A DNA stretch of 64,000 nt from JBCBJX01 sp038522735. Its GTDB lineage: Bacteria; Pseudomonadota; Alphaproteobacteria; Caulobacterales; Parvularculaceae. Below, one piece after another: positions 7,930-16,782 of this stretch. The position numbers and the translations under genes were made by a program. The notes beneath the pieces are model-generated. The model was not told the DNA's origin. It saw only the letters and a program-made list of their open reading frames with translations, and did not search any database. Location: positions 1 through 64,000 of the forward strand of contig JBCBJX010000006.1 in NCBI GenBank assembly GCA_038522735.1, written 5' to 3'. Within the stretch, counting starts at the first letter, position 1. Every line of letters starts with the position of its first letter.

Positions 7930-8772
7930 TCAGCCCTCCCGCCGGGCGAGGAACGCCAGGCGCTCGAACATGTGGACGTCCTGCTCGTTCTTGAGGAGCG
8001 CCCCGTGGAGCGGCGGGATCGCCTTGCGCGGGTCTTTTTCGCGCAGCGTCTCGAGATCGACGTCTTCGGCGAGGAGGAGCTTCAGCCAGTCGAGCAGTTC
8101 CGATGTCGACGGTTTTTTCTTCAGGCCGGGCAAGTCGCGCAGCTCGTAGAAGGTCTTCAGCGCGTCGGCGACCAGGCGCTGCTTCACGCCCGGAAAGTGC
8201 ACCTCGACGATGTCCTTCATCGTCCCCGCGTCGGGAAACTTGATGAAGTGGAAGAAACAGCGGCGCAGGAACGCGTCCGGCAGCTCCTTTTCATTGTTCG
8301 AGGTGATGATAACGACCGGCCGACGGACGGCTTTGATCGTCTCGCCGGTCTCGTAGACGTAGAACTCCATCCGATCGAGCTCCTGCAGGAGGTCGTTCGG
8401 GAACTCGATGTCGGCCTTGTCGATCTCGTCGATGAGGAGGACCGGGCGCTCGGGCGCGGTGAACGCCTCCCACAGTTTGCCGCGTTTGATGTAGTTCGCG
8501 ACGTCCGTCGCCCGCGCGTCGCCGAGCTGGCTGTCGCGCAGCCGCGCCACGGCGTCGTATTCGTAAAGGCCCTGCTGGGCCTTGGTGGTGGACTTCACGT
8601 GCCATTCGATGAGCGGCGCGCCAAGGCCCTCTGCGATTTCCTTCGCCAGCACCGTCTTGCCGGTGCCCGGTTCGCCCTTGACGAGCAGCGGGCGCTCCAG
8701 CGTCACGGCGGCGTTCACCGCCACTTTCAGATCGTCGGTTGCGACGTAGTTTTTCGTGCCTTCAAATTTCAT
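7930..8772 (-). CDS. MoxR family AAA+ ATPase
   Basis: The 280-residue protein shows Walker A GEPGTGKT (33-40), Walker B VLLIDEIDKAD and the sensor region VVIITSNNEKELPDAFLRRC. The opening MKFEGTKNYVATDDLKVAVN is typical of the MoxR subgroup paired with CoxE-like VWA proteins. MoxR ATPases act as chaperones that help assemble or activate partner proteins. It is upstream of the DUF547 and VWA genes in one leftward run, and the 60-base gap to the DUF547 gene is the widest in that group. Confidence 0.92.
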   Translation of the reverse strand: MKFEGTKNYVATDDLKVAVNAAVTLERPLLVKGEPGTGKTVLAKEIAEGLGAPLIEWHVKSTTKAQQGLYEYDAVARLRDSQLGDARATDVANYIKRGKLWEAFTAPERPVLLIDEIDKADIEFPNDLLQELDRMEFYVYETGETIKAVRRPVVIITSNNEKELPDAFLRRCFFHFIKFPDAGTMKDIVEVHFPGVKQRLVADALKTFYELRDLPGLKKKPSTSELLDWLKLLLAEDVDLETLREKDPRKAIPPLHGALLKNEQDVHMFERLAFLARREG

Positions 8773-8843
8773 GAGACGCGACCCCTCTGGTTCGCCTGGA
8801 AATTAGGGAGCCCCTGCGGCCCGGTCCACTCGCACGCGCAGCA

Positions 8844-10307
8844 TCAGCGGCCCGCCGCCGCCAGCGCTACGGCCCGCTCTAGTTGAATGTCGCGCCCGGC
8901 GCGGAACGCTTTCAGCGTTTCCGGGACGAAGACGTCCGGCTCGACGCCGTAGCCGTCGCGCGCGCCTTCGACGACGGCGGAGTAGCGAAAGAGCGGCACG
9001 CGTACGACGACGCCGCTTTCGGGCAGGGTGAGAAAGACGAGGACGCCCGCCGTCGTGCCTCCGACATTGCCGCCGGTCCTGTCGCCGAGAACCGTGACGT
9101 GCGGCTGCTCCTGCAGTTTCCGCAGGAGGAAGGTCGACGCCGACGCGTTGTGTTCGGAGGAGAGGACGACGATGTCGCCGCCGAACGCTTTCGGATGCGG
9201 CTCGACGACCGGGCGTCGGGCGTCGCCGACGCGCTCGTAGCCGAAGCCGTTCCCGGCGAGCGTCCAGCGCTCCGGTTGCGGATTGATCGCGCTTTCATCC
9301 CAGGTGCCCACGGCCTCGCGCAGGCCCTCGAAATCGAGGGTCTTTCGGTACTGTCGGGAGACGGGCTGGAACGGCTCGCGGATCAGCCGGCGGAAAAGGC
9401 CGCGCTCGGCGTCTTCGGACCCGCCGCCGTTTTCACGCAGATCGATAATCAGCGTCTCGACGCCTTTTTGTTCGAACTCTTCGAACACTGGATCGAGCAC
9501 CGCGGCGGGGCTGACGGGGCGTCGATAATTCACGAAGCTTGCGACGCGAAGATAACCGACGCCCTCCGCGGGGTAGGCGACGGTGATCGAGTCGGGAAAA
9601 TCCGCCTTCTTTTCAAGCCGCCCCCAGGGGAGGGCGTTCCACTCGGCTTGGGTGATCGCGCCAGCCGAAACCGTCTTGCGCCCGTCGCCCGGCCGGCGCA
9701 AACGCACCTCGAAGCGTTCGGAATATCCGTAGACGAGGGGGAAGAACCGCTCGAAGCCCGAGGCGAAGAGATCGCCGTCCGTCTCCAGGCTCCGGCGCCG
9801 GCTATAGTCCGTATAGCCGTCATAGGAGACATGCCTGATCAGTGTCTTGACGATTGCTTTGGTGCGGACGCCGTTAATCGACAGGATTTCATCGCCGCGC
9901 TGGAAGGGCGAGCCCTCAGGCGCGCTGTCGATGAACAGTCGGTTTCCAAAGGCCTGGAAGCGGGCCGGGAAGCGATAACGGCCCTCCCGCTCGGGGCCTT
10001 TCAGATCGTTCGGCAGCTCGCCCTTGGTGTGCTCGCAGCGGATGGCCGTCAGGAACTCCGATATTTCAAGATAGAATGAAAGCTGATCGGACCCCTTCGC
10101 CGTCGCCGCGCGAAGGGCGTCCCACGCCGCCTCAACCTCGTCCGGCGAGGCGTATCGCTCATAGCCCGGATGCACCCGTTCCAGCGTCTCTTTCATGAGG
10201 GCGAGGTCGGTCGCGACCTCCTCGGCGGTAAGGACTTCCGAGGGCGGCGGCGCCCACGCCTCAGGCGAAGAGAGCGCAAGGCTCGCGGCGGCGAAAAAAG
10301 CGATCAT
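8844..10307 (-). CDS. S41 family peptidase, exported
   Basis: The protein is a C-terminal-processing-type serine peptidase of 487 residues. I chose ATG 10307 over ATG 10331 because AGGGG stands seven bases before it and the product then begins with a clean signal peptide, MIAFFAAASLALSSPEAWA. A PDZ-like stretch, GSPFQRGDEILSINGVRTKA, is followed by the tail-specific protease domain, with the probable catalytic Ser in VVLSSEHNASASTFLLRKLQ and a GDRTGGNVGG loop. Probable site of action is the periplasm. The substrate is unknown. It may share a transcript with the moxR group 71 bases downstream. Confidence 0.85.
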   Translation of the reverse strand: MIAFFAAASLALSSPEAWAPPPSEVLTAEEVATDLALMKETLERVHPGYERYASPDEVEAAWDALRAATAKGSDQLSFYLEISEFLTAIRCEHTKGELPNDLKGPEREGRYRFPARFQAFGNRLFIDSAPEGSPFQRGDEILSINGVRTKAIVKTLIRHVSYDGYTDYSRRRSLETDGDLFASGFERFFPLVYGYSERFEVRLRRPGDGRKTVSAGAITQAEWNALPWGRLEKKADFPDSITVAYPAEGVGYLRVASFVNYRRPVSPAAVLDPVFEEFEQKGVETLIIDLRENGGGSEDAERGLFRRLIREPFQPVSRQYRKTLDFEGLREAVGTWDESAINPQPERWTLAGNGFGYERVGDARRPVVEPHPKAFGGDIVVLSSEHNASASTFLLRKLQEQPHVTVLGDRTGGNVGGTTAGVLVFLTLPESGVVVRVPLFRYSAVVEGARDGYGVEPDVFVPETLKAFRAGRDIQLERAVALAAAGR

Positions 10308-10400
10308 GACGGAGCCCCTGTTGTCCTTCAAAGCATACGAAACGCCGCTGTGTGCGGACCAGCAGATGCGGCGAACGGTGCGTTTCTGTCGATGAGGCGC

Positions 10401-10673
10401 CTATTTCCCGCGCCGGTTCAGTCGCCGTGCGATGTCCGTCCAGATCCACACGGCGCTCGCCGCGACCAGCGCGGCGCCGATCGCCGACGGGAGCGGGCGC
10501 CAGACCGCGAGCAACAGGCAACCGCCGCCGAACATCGCGACCTGCGCCAACAGTTTTAGCCCGCTCCAGTCAAACGCGGCCTCGCCGAGCGCGGCGGCGA
10601 CGGACAGCAGCGCGCGCCCGGCCGCCGCGAGAAGCGCAAACATGCCATCGGCGTCGATGCGAGGCTGGCGCAT
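10401..10673 (-). CDS. Small membrane protein, unknown function
   Basis: The 90-residue product has two probable membrane segments near 38-56 and 61-80, flanked by a basic C-terminus, ARRLNRRGK. It begins 18 bases after the stop of the 2OG oxygenase gene in the same direction, so they are probably cotranscribed. The ribosome binding site is weak. I recognise no family; hydrophobic pattern and position are the only support. Confidence 0.55.
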   Translation of the reverse strand: MRQPRIDADGMFALLAAAGRALLSVAAALGEAAFDWSGLKLLAQVAMFGGGCLLLAVWRPLPSAIGAALVAASAVWIWTDIARRLNRRGK

Positions 10674-10691
10674 GGATCTACCCGCTCATAC

Positions 10692-11630
10692 TCAAAGCAG
10701 CCCGATCTCTCGCAGCCGCTCTTTCAGGAAGTCGTCGGCGGTGATGTCCGCCTCGACCGGCTCGAGGTCCCGGCAGCTCGGGATGCGGGAGAGCACCGCG
10801 TCAGGCCGGGGGTGCAGGAAGAACGGCGCCGAATAGCGCGAGACGTTCGGGCCCGTCGGGTTCACCACCCGGTGGGTGGTCGCGGGGATGCGGCGGCCGG
10901 TGATGCGCGCGAGCATGTCGCCGGCGTCGGCGATGATGGCGTTGCGCGGCGCCGCGATCGGCCGCCAGCGGCCTTCGTGGTCCTTCAGCTCCAGCCCGGA
11001 GGCCGACGCCGCGACGAGCAGCGTGATGAGGTTGATGTCTTCATGGGCCGCGGCGCGCACCGAGGCCGGGTCGGCACCCTCCGGGATCGGCGGATAATGG
11101 AGGAGACGGAGGATCGAATTGCCGTCCCGCGCTATGGCGTCGAAGTAATCCGCAGGCAGATCGAGCGGGCCCGTGAGGGCCTGAAGGAGCGTCAGCCCTG
11201 CGCGCTCAAGCCCGTCATAAAGGCCGAGCATCGCCGGCATGAAATCGGTGATCTCTTCGGGCCAGACGTTCGGCGCGTAGACGCCGGCGAGGTCCGGTCG
11301 TCCCGCCGTCTCGCGCCCGACGTGCCAGAATTCTTTGAGGTCCGGCGCCGCGCTGTCCTTCGCGTGCTCCTCGCCGAAGGGCGTGTAGCCCCGCTGGCGG
11401 CCTTCGCCGACGATGTAGGCGCGCTTGGCTGCGTCAGGCAGGGCGAAGAACGTTTCGGAGGCGGCGTAGGCTCGCTCGAGCAGGTCTTCGGAAATTCCGT
11501 GATCGACGAGGATGACGAACCCCGTCCGCGTCAGCCCGTCGAACAGGGCGTCGACAAAGCCCGCGCGCCGGGCGCCGCCGGCGGCGTAATCCGGCAGGGC
11601 GATGTGAGGGACGTCGGCGAGGAGGGTCAT
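10692..11630 (-). CDS. Isopenicillin N synthase-like 2-oxoglutarate/Fe(II) oxygenase
   Basis: From ATG 11630 the protein has 313 residues. It has an N-terminal DIOX_N part with TGFVILVDHGI and a double-stranded beta-helix core. The iron ligands are His196 and Asp198 (AHEDIN) and His253 (TTHRVVNP); Arg265-x-Ser267 binds 2-oxoglutarate. The open frame extends to 11777, but those extra 49 residues are translation of a palindromic repeat, so they are not part of the protein. Alphaproteobacterial relatives are often annotated as flavonol-synthase or IPNS-like enzymes without known substrate. The gene diverges from the TPP-enzyme gene across that repeat. Confidence 0.88.
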   Translation of the reverse strand: MTLLADVPHIALPDYAAGGARRAGFVDALFDGLTRTGFVILVDHGISEDLLERAYAASETFFALPDAAKRAYIVGEGRQRGYTPFGEEHAKDSAAPDLKEFWHVGRETAGRPDLAGVYAPNVWPEEITDFMPAMLGLYDGLERAGLTLLQALTGPLDLPADYFDAIARDGNSILRLLHYPPIPEGADPASVRAAAHEDINLITLLVAASASGLELKDHEGRWRPIAAPRNAIIADAGDMLARITGRRIPATTHRVVNPTGPNVSRYSAPFFLHPRPDAVLSRIPSCRDLEPVEADITADDFLKERLREIGLL

Positions 11631-11650
11631 CTTACACTCTAACTTCGTAC

Positions 11651-11734
11651 CGCTCATCCCGGCGAAAGCCGGGACCTCCATCCGAAGGAGATGGAGCAGG
11701 TGTCGGGAGGTCCCGGCTTTCGCCGGGGTGAGCG
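11651..11734. repeat. Intergenic palindromic repeat, TCATCCCGG family
   Basis: Twenty-nine-base arms (11651-11679 and 11706-11734) are complementary apart from one G-T pair. Inside is a second hairpin, CTCCAT/ATGGAG. It shares its TCATCCCGG edge with the repeats at 55326 and 59702. It fills the gap between two divergent genes. Confidence 0.85.
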
Positions 11735-11775
11735 GTGTTGGTAGGACGTCCCGGACAAAGGAGAAAGTCCCGCCC

Positions 11776-13410
11776 ATGCCCCGCCAGACCGCCGCCCGCC
11801 ATATCGTCGAAGCGCTCCGCGCCCAGGGCGTCTCCCATGTCTTCTGCGTGCCGGGGGAGAGTTACCTCGCGCTCCTCGACGCCCTGCATGACGCCGCCGA
11901 CATCCGCCTCATCGCCTGCCGGCATGAGGCGGCCGCCGCCAACATGGCCGAGGCCGCGGGCAAGCTGACAGGCCGGCCGGGCGTCGCCATGGTGACCCGC
12001 GGGCCCGGCGCGACCCACGCCGCGATCGGAGTGCACACGGCGTTTCAGGATTCAACGCCGATGATCCTCTTCATCGGTCAGGTCGCCCGCGACCAGCGCG
12101 ACCGCGAAGCCTTTCAGGAGGTCGACTACCGCCGCTTCTTCGCCCCGCTCGCAAAGCGCGTCGAGGAGATCGACGCCGCGGACCGCGCGCCCGAATACGT
12201 CGCCCGCGCTTTCTCCGCCGCGATGAACGGCCGTCCGGGGCCGGTGGTTCTCTCGCTCCCCGAAGACATGCTGACGGAGGAGGCGGACGCGGGACCCGTC
12301 GCGCGCGTCGAGCCCGCCGTCCCCGGCGTGCGCGAGGCCGACCTCGTCCGCCTCCAGAGAATGCTCGCCGAAGCGAAGCGGCCCCTCGTCATCGCCGGCG
12401 GCCCGGGCTGGAGCCCGGAAACCTCCGGCGATCTCGCCCGCTTCGCGGAGCGGAACGCGCTGCCGGTCGCGCTATCATTCCGCGCCAAGGACACGCTCGA
12501 TAATCGTCACCCGAATTATGTGGGCGATGTCGGCATCGCGCCGAACCCGCAGCTCGCCGAGCGGGTGCGGGGCGCCGATCTCGTCCTCGCCCTCGGGCCC
12601 CGCCTCGGGGAGATGACGACGTCCGGCTATTCGCTCTTTTCCTCGCCGACGCCGGCCCAGACCCTCGTCCACGCCCATGCGGGGGCGGAGGAGCTCGGCC
12701 GCGTCTTCCAGCCCGCGCTCGCCCTCAACGCGCCGCCCGCGGGCTTCATGCCGGCGCTGGCGTCGATCACCGTGGAAAACCCGCCGTGGACGGAGGAGAC
12801 GAAGACCGCTCGCGCGGAATACGAAGCCTTCTCACAGCCGGTTGGGGTGGAGGAGCGCGTCAACCTCTCGATAATCTGGTCCTGGCTCTCGGAGCGCCTG
12901 CCCGAGGACGCGATCGTGACGAACGGCGCCGGCAATTACGCCAGCTGGCTGCACCGGTTCTACGCGCACAAAGCCTGGCGCACGCAGCTCGCCCCGACCT
13001 CCGGCGCCATGGGGTACGGCGTTCCCGCGGCGCTCGCGGCGAAAGCGCTGCACCCGGAGCGGACGGTGGTCTGCGCGGCCGGCGACGGCTGCTTCATGAT
13101 GTCCTCGAACGAGCTAGCGACCGCCGTCCAGTACGACCTGCCGGTCGTTTTTCTCGTCTCGAACAACGGGACCTATGGAACCATCCGCATGCATCAGGAG
13201 CGCGATTATCCAGGGCGGGTCGCAGGCACGGATCTCGTGAACCCGGAGTTCGCCGCCTACGCCCGGTCTTTCGGCGCCCTCGGCGCCCGGGTGGAGCGGA
13301 CGGAGGATTTCGAGGCGGTGTTTGAAGAGGCGCTCGGCTCGGGGCTCCCGGCCGTGATTGATCTCGCCGTCAGCCCGCGCGAGATCGCGCCGGGCCGCCG
13401 GCTTCCGTAA
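11776..13410 (+). CDS. Thiamine diphosphate-dependent enzyme, acetolactate synthase-like
   Basis: ATG 11776 follows AAGGAG and gives 544 residues. The N-terminal TPP domain has the catalytic Glu51 in CRHEAAAANMAEAAGKL and GPGATHA. A central Rossmann-like domain follows, then the C-terminal TPP domain with GDGCFMMSSNELATAV and VSNNGTYGTIR, which binds the cofactor and metal. The family covers acetolactate synthase, benzoylformate decarboxylase, glyoxylate carboligase and similar enzymes. No small regulatory subunit (ilvN) follows, so a dedicated biosynthetic acetolactate synthase is unlikely. Its 3' end overlaps the convergent formyltransferase-like gene by 41 bases. Confidence 0.88.
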   Translation: MPRQTAARHIVEALRAQGVSHVFCVPGESYLALLDALHDAADIRLIACRHEAAAANMAEAAGKLTGRPGVAMVTRGPGATHAAIGVHTAFQDSTPMILFIGQVARDQRDREAFQEVDYRRFFAPLAKRVEEIDAADRAPEYVARAFSAAMNGRPGPVVLSLPEDMLTEEADAGPVARVEPAVPGVREADLVRLQRMLAEAKRPLVIAGGPGWSPETSGDLARFAERNALPVALSFRAKDTLDNRHPNYVGDVGIAPNPQLAERVRGADLVLALGPRLGEMTTSGYSLFSSPTPAQTLVHAHAGAEELGRVFQPALALNAPPAGFMPALASITVENPPWTEETKTARAEYEAFSQPVGVEERVNLSIIWSWLSERLPEDAIVTNGAGNYASWLHRFYAHKAWRTQLAPTSGAMGYGVPAALAAKALHPERTVVCAAGDGCFMMSSNELATAVQYDLPVVFLVSNNGTYGTIRMHQERDYPGRVAGTDLVNPEFAAYARSFGALGARVERTEDFEAVFEEALGSGLPAVIDLAVSPREIAPGRRLP

Positions 13411-13963
13411 CCCGCCGCGATTTCAGCGCGGCGCGGAACATCGCCTTCGTGCGGTTCGGGCCCGACCAGCGCTCGCCGGTCGGCGGCAGGGGATCATCCG
13501 AGCGCGCGCAATGGCGCAGGACGAGGGCGAAGAGGACGAGGGCGTTCTCAAAGGCGAGATCGGCGATCTGCGCCTGCATCGCGCCATGCTCCAGCGGAAA
13601 GCGCCGCACGGCGAGGATGCGGCCGGCGTCGATCTCCGCCGTCATCTCATGGGCCGTGACGCCGAAGACCGCCGCCCCGTCGAGCCAGGCGAAGCCGTCC
13701 GGACATGAGCCGCGATACTCCGGCGGGCCCGGGTGGACGTTGATCGGCTGGACGCGGAGCCCTTCGATCACGTCCGCCGGGATGATGAGATCGTTGAGGA
13801 AGGAGACGAGCCGCGTCTCCTCATAACGGCCGGCGAGGGCGGCGCGCAGGGACTGAACGTCGCCGACGCAGCGGGCGTCGAGCTCCGGATGAGCTTCGGC
13901 GAGAAAGGTCGGAAGATAAGCGCGATCGCGGTCGCCCGCGACCACGACGAGCTGACGCGACAT
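13370..13963 (-). CDS. Formyltransferase-family protein (methionyl-tRNA formyltransferase-like fold)
   Basis: The 197-residue protein matches the catalytic domain of folate-dependent formyltransferases. NVHPGPPEYRGS gives Asn75 and His77, and Asp112 lies in EIDAG, completing the Asn-His-Asp triad. It is much shorter than methionyl-tRNA formyltransferase (about 310 residues) and lacks the C-terminal tRNA-binding domain, so another formyl acceptor is likely. The last 41 bases overlap the end of the TPP-enzyme gene. A possible functional link to that enzyme rests only on adjacency. Confidence 0.8.
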   Translation of the reverse strand: MSRQLVVVAGDRDRAYLPTFLAEAHPELDARCVGDVQSLRAALAGRYEETRLVSFLNDLIIPADVIEGLRVQPINVHPGPPEYRGSCPDGFAWLDGAAVFGVTAHEMTAEIDAGRILAVRRFPLEHGAMQAQIADLAFENALVLFALVLRHCARSDDPLPPTGERWSGPNRTKAMFRAALKSRRVTEAGGPARSRAG

Positions 13964-14188
13964 GGCGGCCTCTGCGAAGGGTCGGGATCGCCCTTCTGGC
14001 GCCAGGTCCGTCGATAATGCCGGCGAGACGTTGGAGAACCCTTAACCCGCCGCCGCCCCGTTTGCCCGCCGCGAACGGCTTCGCTATGGGGTCCCGGCGC
14101 GCCGCGACCCGGCGCAGGTCGCAACAGGCGGATGACGGGGGAGGCGACGGCCTTCCTACCGGCCGCGTCTTGATCGGAGGCGAGGGCC

Positions 14189-15496
14189 ATGACCCACGAC
14201 GGAACGAACACCCATTCCACCAATGCGGAGCTGATCGAGCGCCGCGACCGCGCTCTGCCGAAGGGCCTGCCGTCGAAGTCCGGCGTCTACGCCGAGCGCG
14301 CAGAGGGCGCCGAGCTCTGGGACGTCGAGGGCAAGCGCTATATCGACTTCATCGGCGGCATCGGCGTCCTCAATGCAGGCCATCGTCACCCGAAGGTCGT
14401 CGAAGCGATCAAGGCGCAGACGGACAAGTTCCTCCACACCGCCTTCGGTATCGCTCAGTATGAGGTCTATGTCGAACTCGCCGAGCGGCTGAACGCCCTC
14501 GCGCCGGGATCGACGCCGAAGAAGACGGCGTTCTTCAATTCCGGCGCCGAGGCGGTGGAGAATGCAGTGAAGTTCTCCCGCCACATCACCCGGCGCCCGG
14601 GCGTCATCGCCTTCGAGGGCGCCTTTCACGGGCGCACGCTCCTCGCGACGGCGCTGACGGGCAAGGCGAAGCCCTATAAGGTCGGGTTTGGACCGTTTCC
14701 ACCCGGCATTTTTCATGCGCCTTACCCCTCCGTCGGCATGAGCGCTGAGGGCTGCCTCACCTGCCTCGATCACATCTTCAAGACGGAAATCTCGCCTGAA
14801 GACGTCGCGGCGATCATCGTCGAACCGGTGCAGGGCGAAGGCGGTTTCAACCCGGCGCCGGCGGAGTTCCTGCAGGGCCTCCGCAAAATCTGCGACGACA
14901 ACGGCATATATCTCATCGCGGACGAAATCCAGACGGGCTATGCGCGGACGGGCAGGATGTTCGCCATGGAGCATTCGGGCGTCGAGCCGGATTTTCTCTG
15001 CATCGCGAAGTCGATCGCCGCGGGCCTGCCGCTTTCGGCCGTGATCGGACGGGCGGATGAAATCGACAAGGTCGCCGCCGGCGCCATGGGCTCGACCTAT
15101 GGCGGCAACCCGGTCGCCTGCGCCGCGGCCCTCGCCGTCCTCGACGTCATCGAGGAGGAGGGGCTCGTTGAACGCGCGAACGAGATCGGCGCCGAGGTCG
15201 AGGCGACGATGCGGGGGCTGATGGACGACCTTCCGGGCGCGATCGGCGACGTGCGCCGGCTCGGCGGCATGGCTGCGATGGAGCTTTCCCATGACGGGGA
15301 CCTGAAACGCCCGAATTCGGAGGCCGCCCCCGCCATCGTCGCCGAGGCGCGCTCCCGCGGGCTCATCACCACGACCGCCGGCTCCCACGCCCAGGTCGTG
15401 CGCACCCTCATTCCCCTGACGATCTCCGACGCGCTCCTGAAAGAGGGCCTTGAAATCCTCTCCGACGCGACGCGGGCCGTCGTCGGGCCCGCCTGA
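14189..15496 (+). CDS. gabT: 4-aminobutyrate aminotransferase (class III, PLP)
   Basis: The 435-residue protein is a class III aminotransferase that moves the amino group of GABA (or 5-aminovalerate) to 2-oxoglutarate. Visible are NSGAEAVENA (117-126) for phosphate binding, Asp245 in ADEIQTGYARTG that contacts the pyridine ring, and Lys274 in CIAKSIAAGLPLSAVIG that binds PLP. Length and start (MTHDGTNTHSTNAELIERRD) fit GabT. GGAGGCGAGGG before ATG 14189 acts as ribosome binding site. The FAH-family gene overlaps its stop by one base. No gabD lies beside it; related omega-aminotransferases remain possible. Confidence 0.88.
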   Translation: MTHDGTNTHSTNAELIERRDRALPKGLPSKSGVYAERAEGAELWDVEGKRYIDFIGGIGVLNAGHRHPKVVEAIKAQTDKFLHTAFGIAQYEVYVELAERLNALAPGSTPKKTAFFNSGAEAVENAVKFSRHITRRPGVIAFEGAFHGRTLLATALTGKAKPYKVGFGPFPPGIFHAPYPSVGMSAEGCLTCLDHIFKTEISPEDVAAIIVEPVQGEGGFNPAPAEFLQGLRKICDDNGIYLIADEIQTGYARTGRMFAMEHSGVEPDFLCIAKSIAAGLPLSAVIGRADEIDKVAAGAMGSTYGGNPVACAAALAVLDVIEEEGLVERANEIGAEVEATMRGLMDDLPGAIGDVRRLGGMAAMELSHDGDLKRPNSEAAPAIVAEARSRGLITTTAGSHAQVVRTLIPLTISDALLKEGLEILSDATRAVVGPA

Positions 15497-16179
15497 TGGT
15501 CGACGTCGTCTCGGCCCGCGCCGCGCCCCGCTTGCCCGTAAAGGGCGGCGGATCGTTCCCGGTGCGGCGCATTTACTGCGTCGGCCGAAATTACGCCGAT
15601 CACGTCCGCGAAATGGGCGGCGACCCGAAAACCCAGCCGCCGGTGTTCTTTACAAAGCCCGCCGACGCGGTGGTCGCGAGCGGCGCTGAGATCCCCTATC
15701 CGCCGGCGACGGACGACCTCCACTACGAGGCCGAGCTCGTTCTCGCCCTCTGCTCCGACGGGGCGCGCGTCTCCGCCGAGGGCGCGGAGGACCTCATTTT
15801 CGGCTACGCGGTCGGATGCGACCTCACCCGCCGCGACCGCCAGAAAGAAGCGAAGGACGCGGGCGCCCCCTGGGACGTCGCGAAAGCCTTCGACAATTCC
15901 GCGCCCGTCGGCCCCGTCGTCCGCAAAGGTGAAGCCGACCTCCAGGACGCCCGCATCCGCCTCTCCGTCAACGGAGCCCCCCGCCAGGACGCGGCGCTCG
16001 CCTCCATGATCTGGACGCCCGCGGAAATCATCGCGGCGCTTTCGGAGCGCTTCGCCCTCGCGGCCGGCGACCTCGTCTTCACCGGCACGCCGGAGGGCGT
16101 CGGCCCGCTGGTCGCCGGCGACGCCGTGCGCGCGGAAATCGACGGCCTGGAGGCGCTGACGTTTTCCATCGCGCAATAA
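15496..16179 (+). CDS. Fumarylacetoacetate hydrolase-family protein
   Basis: The 227-residue protein carries FAH-family blocks: CVGRNYADHVREMG, the metal-binding EAELVLAL and the C-terminal FTGTPEGVGPL. Members cleave or decarboxylate beta-diketo acids, for example fumarylpyruvate hydrolase and oxaloacetate decarboxylase. The length is that of the small single-domain group. Its ATG shares one base with the gabT stop, so the two are translationally coupled. Exact substrate cannot be read from sequence. Confidence 0.88.
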   Translation: MVDVVSARAAPRLPVKGGGSFPVRRIYCVGRNYADHVREMGGDPKTQPPVFFTKPADAVVASGAEIPYPPATDDLHYEAELVLALCSDGARVSAEGAEDLIFGYAVGCDLTRRDRQKEAKDAGAPWDVAKAFDNSAPVGPVVRKGEADLQDARIRLSVNGAPRQDAALASMIWTPAEIIAALSERFALAAGDLVFTGTPEGVGPLVAGDAVRAEIDGLEALTFSIAQ

Positions 16180-16197
16180 ACCGTCGCCGCTTGAAGT

Positions 16198-16218
16198 CCT
16201 CCCCCGCAAGCGGGGAGG
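16198..16218. repeat. Short intergenic hairpin, CTCCCC family
   Basis: CCTCCCC and GGGGAGG arms flank a GCAAGC-type loop between the FAH and fRMsr genes. The same CTCCCC/GGGGAG units occur in the large repeat after ligA. It could act as a weak terminator or processing site. Confidence 0.5.
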
Positions 16219-16247
16219 AACAGAAGACCCCATGAGACGAAACGCCA

Positions 16248-16721
16248 ATGACCCATACAGATAAAAAAGCCGTCTACAATCAGGTCGCGCGCGAGATCGC
16301 CGCCGTCGTCGAGGGCGAGCCGAACCGCGTCGCCCGCATGGCGACAGTCGCCTGTCTCCTCCGTGAAGCGTTCGAGAACCGCATCTGGACCGGGTTCTAC
16401 GTTGTCGATCCGGATAAGGACGAAGAACTCGTGGTCGGCCCCTATCAGGGCTCCCTCGGGTGTCTGCGCATCCCCTTCGGCAAGGGCGTCTGCGGCGCGG
16501 CCGCGAAGACGGGCGAGACGCAGGTCGTCGACGACGTCCACGACTTCCCCGGCCACATCGCCTGCGACGCCCGCTCGGTGAGCGAGATCGTCGTGCCCGT
16601 GAGCGACGCCGCCGGCCGCCTCATCGCCGTCCTCGACATCGACTCAGACCTCCCGGCCCAGTTCGACGCCGACGACGCAGCGGCTTTGGAAGAGTTGGTC
16701 GCGGCGGTGTTCGGCTCCTGA
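16248..16721 (+). CDS. msrC: Free methionine-(R)-sulfoxide reductase, GAF domain
   Basis: The 157-residue protein is a single GAF domain. GPYQGSLGCLRIPFGKGVCG and HIACDARSVSEIVVPV carry Cys72, Cys82 and Cys106. Their spacing (10 and 24 residues) is the same as that of the catalytic and resolving cysteines of E. coli fRMsr (YebR). The enzyme reduces free methionine-R-sulfoxide in the cytoplasm with thioredoxin. All three cysteines are present, so it should be active. Confidence 0.92.
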   Translation: MTHTDKKAVYNQVAREIAAVVEGEPNRVARMATVACLLREAFENRIWTGFYVVDPDKDEELVVGPYQGSLGCLRIPFGKGVCGAAAKTGETQVVDDVHDFPGHIACDARSVSEIVVPVSDAAGRLIAVLDIDSDLPAQFDADDAAALEELVAAVFGS

Positions 16722-16782
16722 GGGTGGCGGCGCCCGCATCTCCGGATTAAAACCCGTCTCGGGAAGAGCAGGGGACGTCGTC

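Noticed and set aside
5470..8772. MoxR-VWA genes as a defence or toxin-like ternary system
   Set aside because: The proteins match the common CoxE-like housekeeping pair, and no third effector gene of a known defence type is present.
11631..11777. N-terminal extension of the 2OG oxygenase frame
   Set aside because: The 49 extra residues are translated from a palindromic repeat and precede the conserved start MTLLADVPHI.
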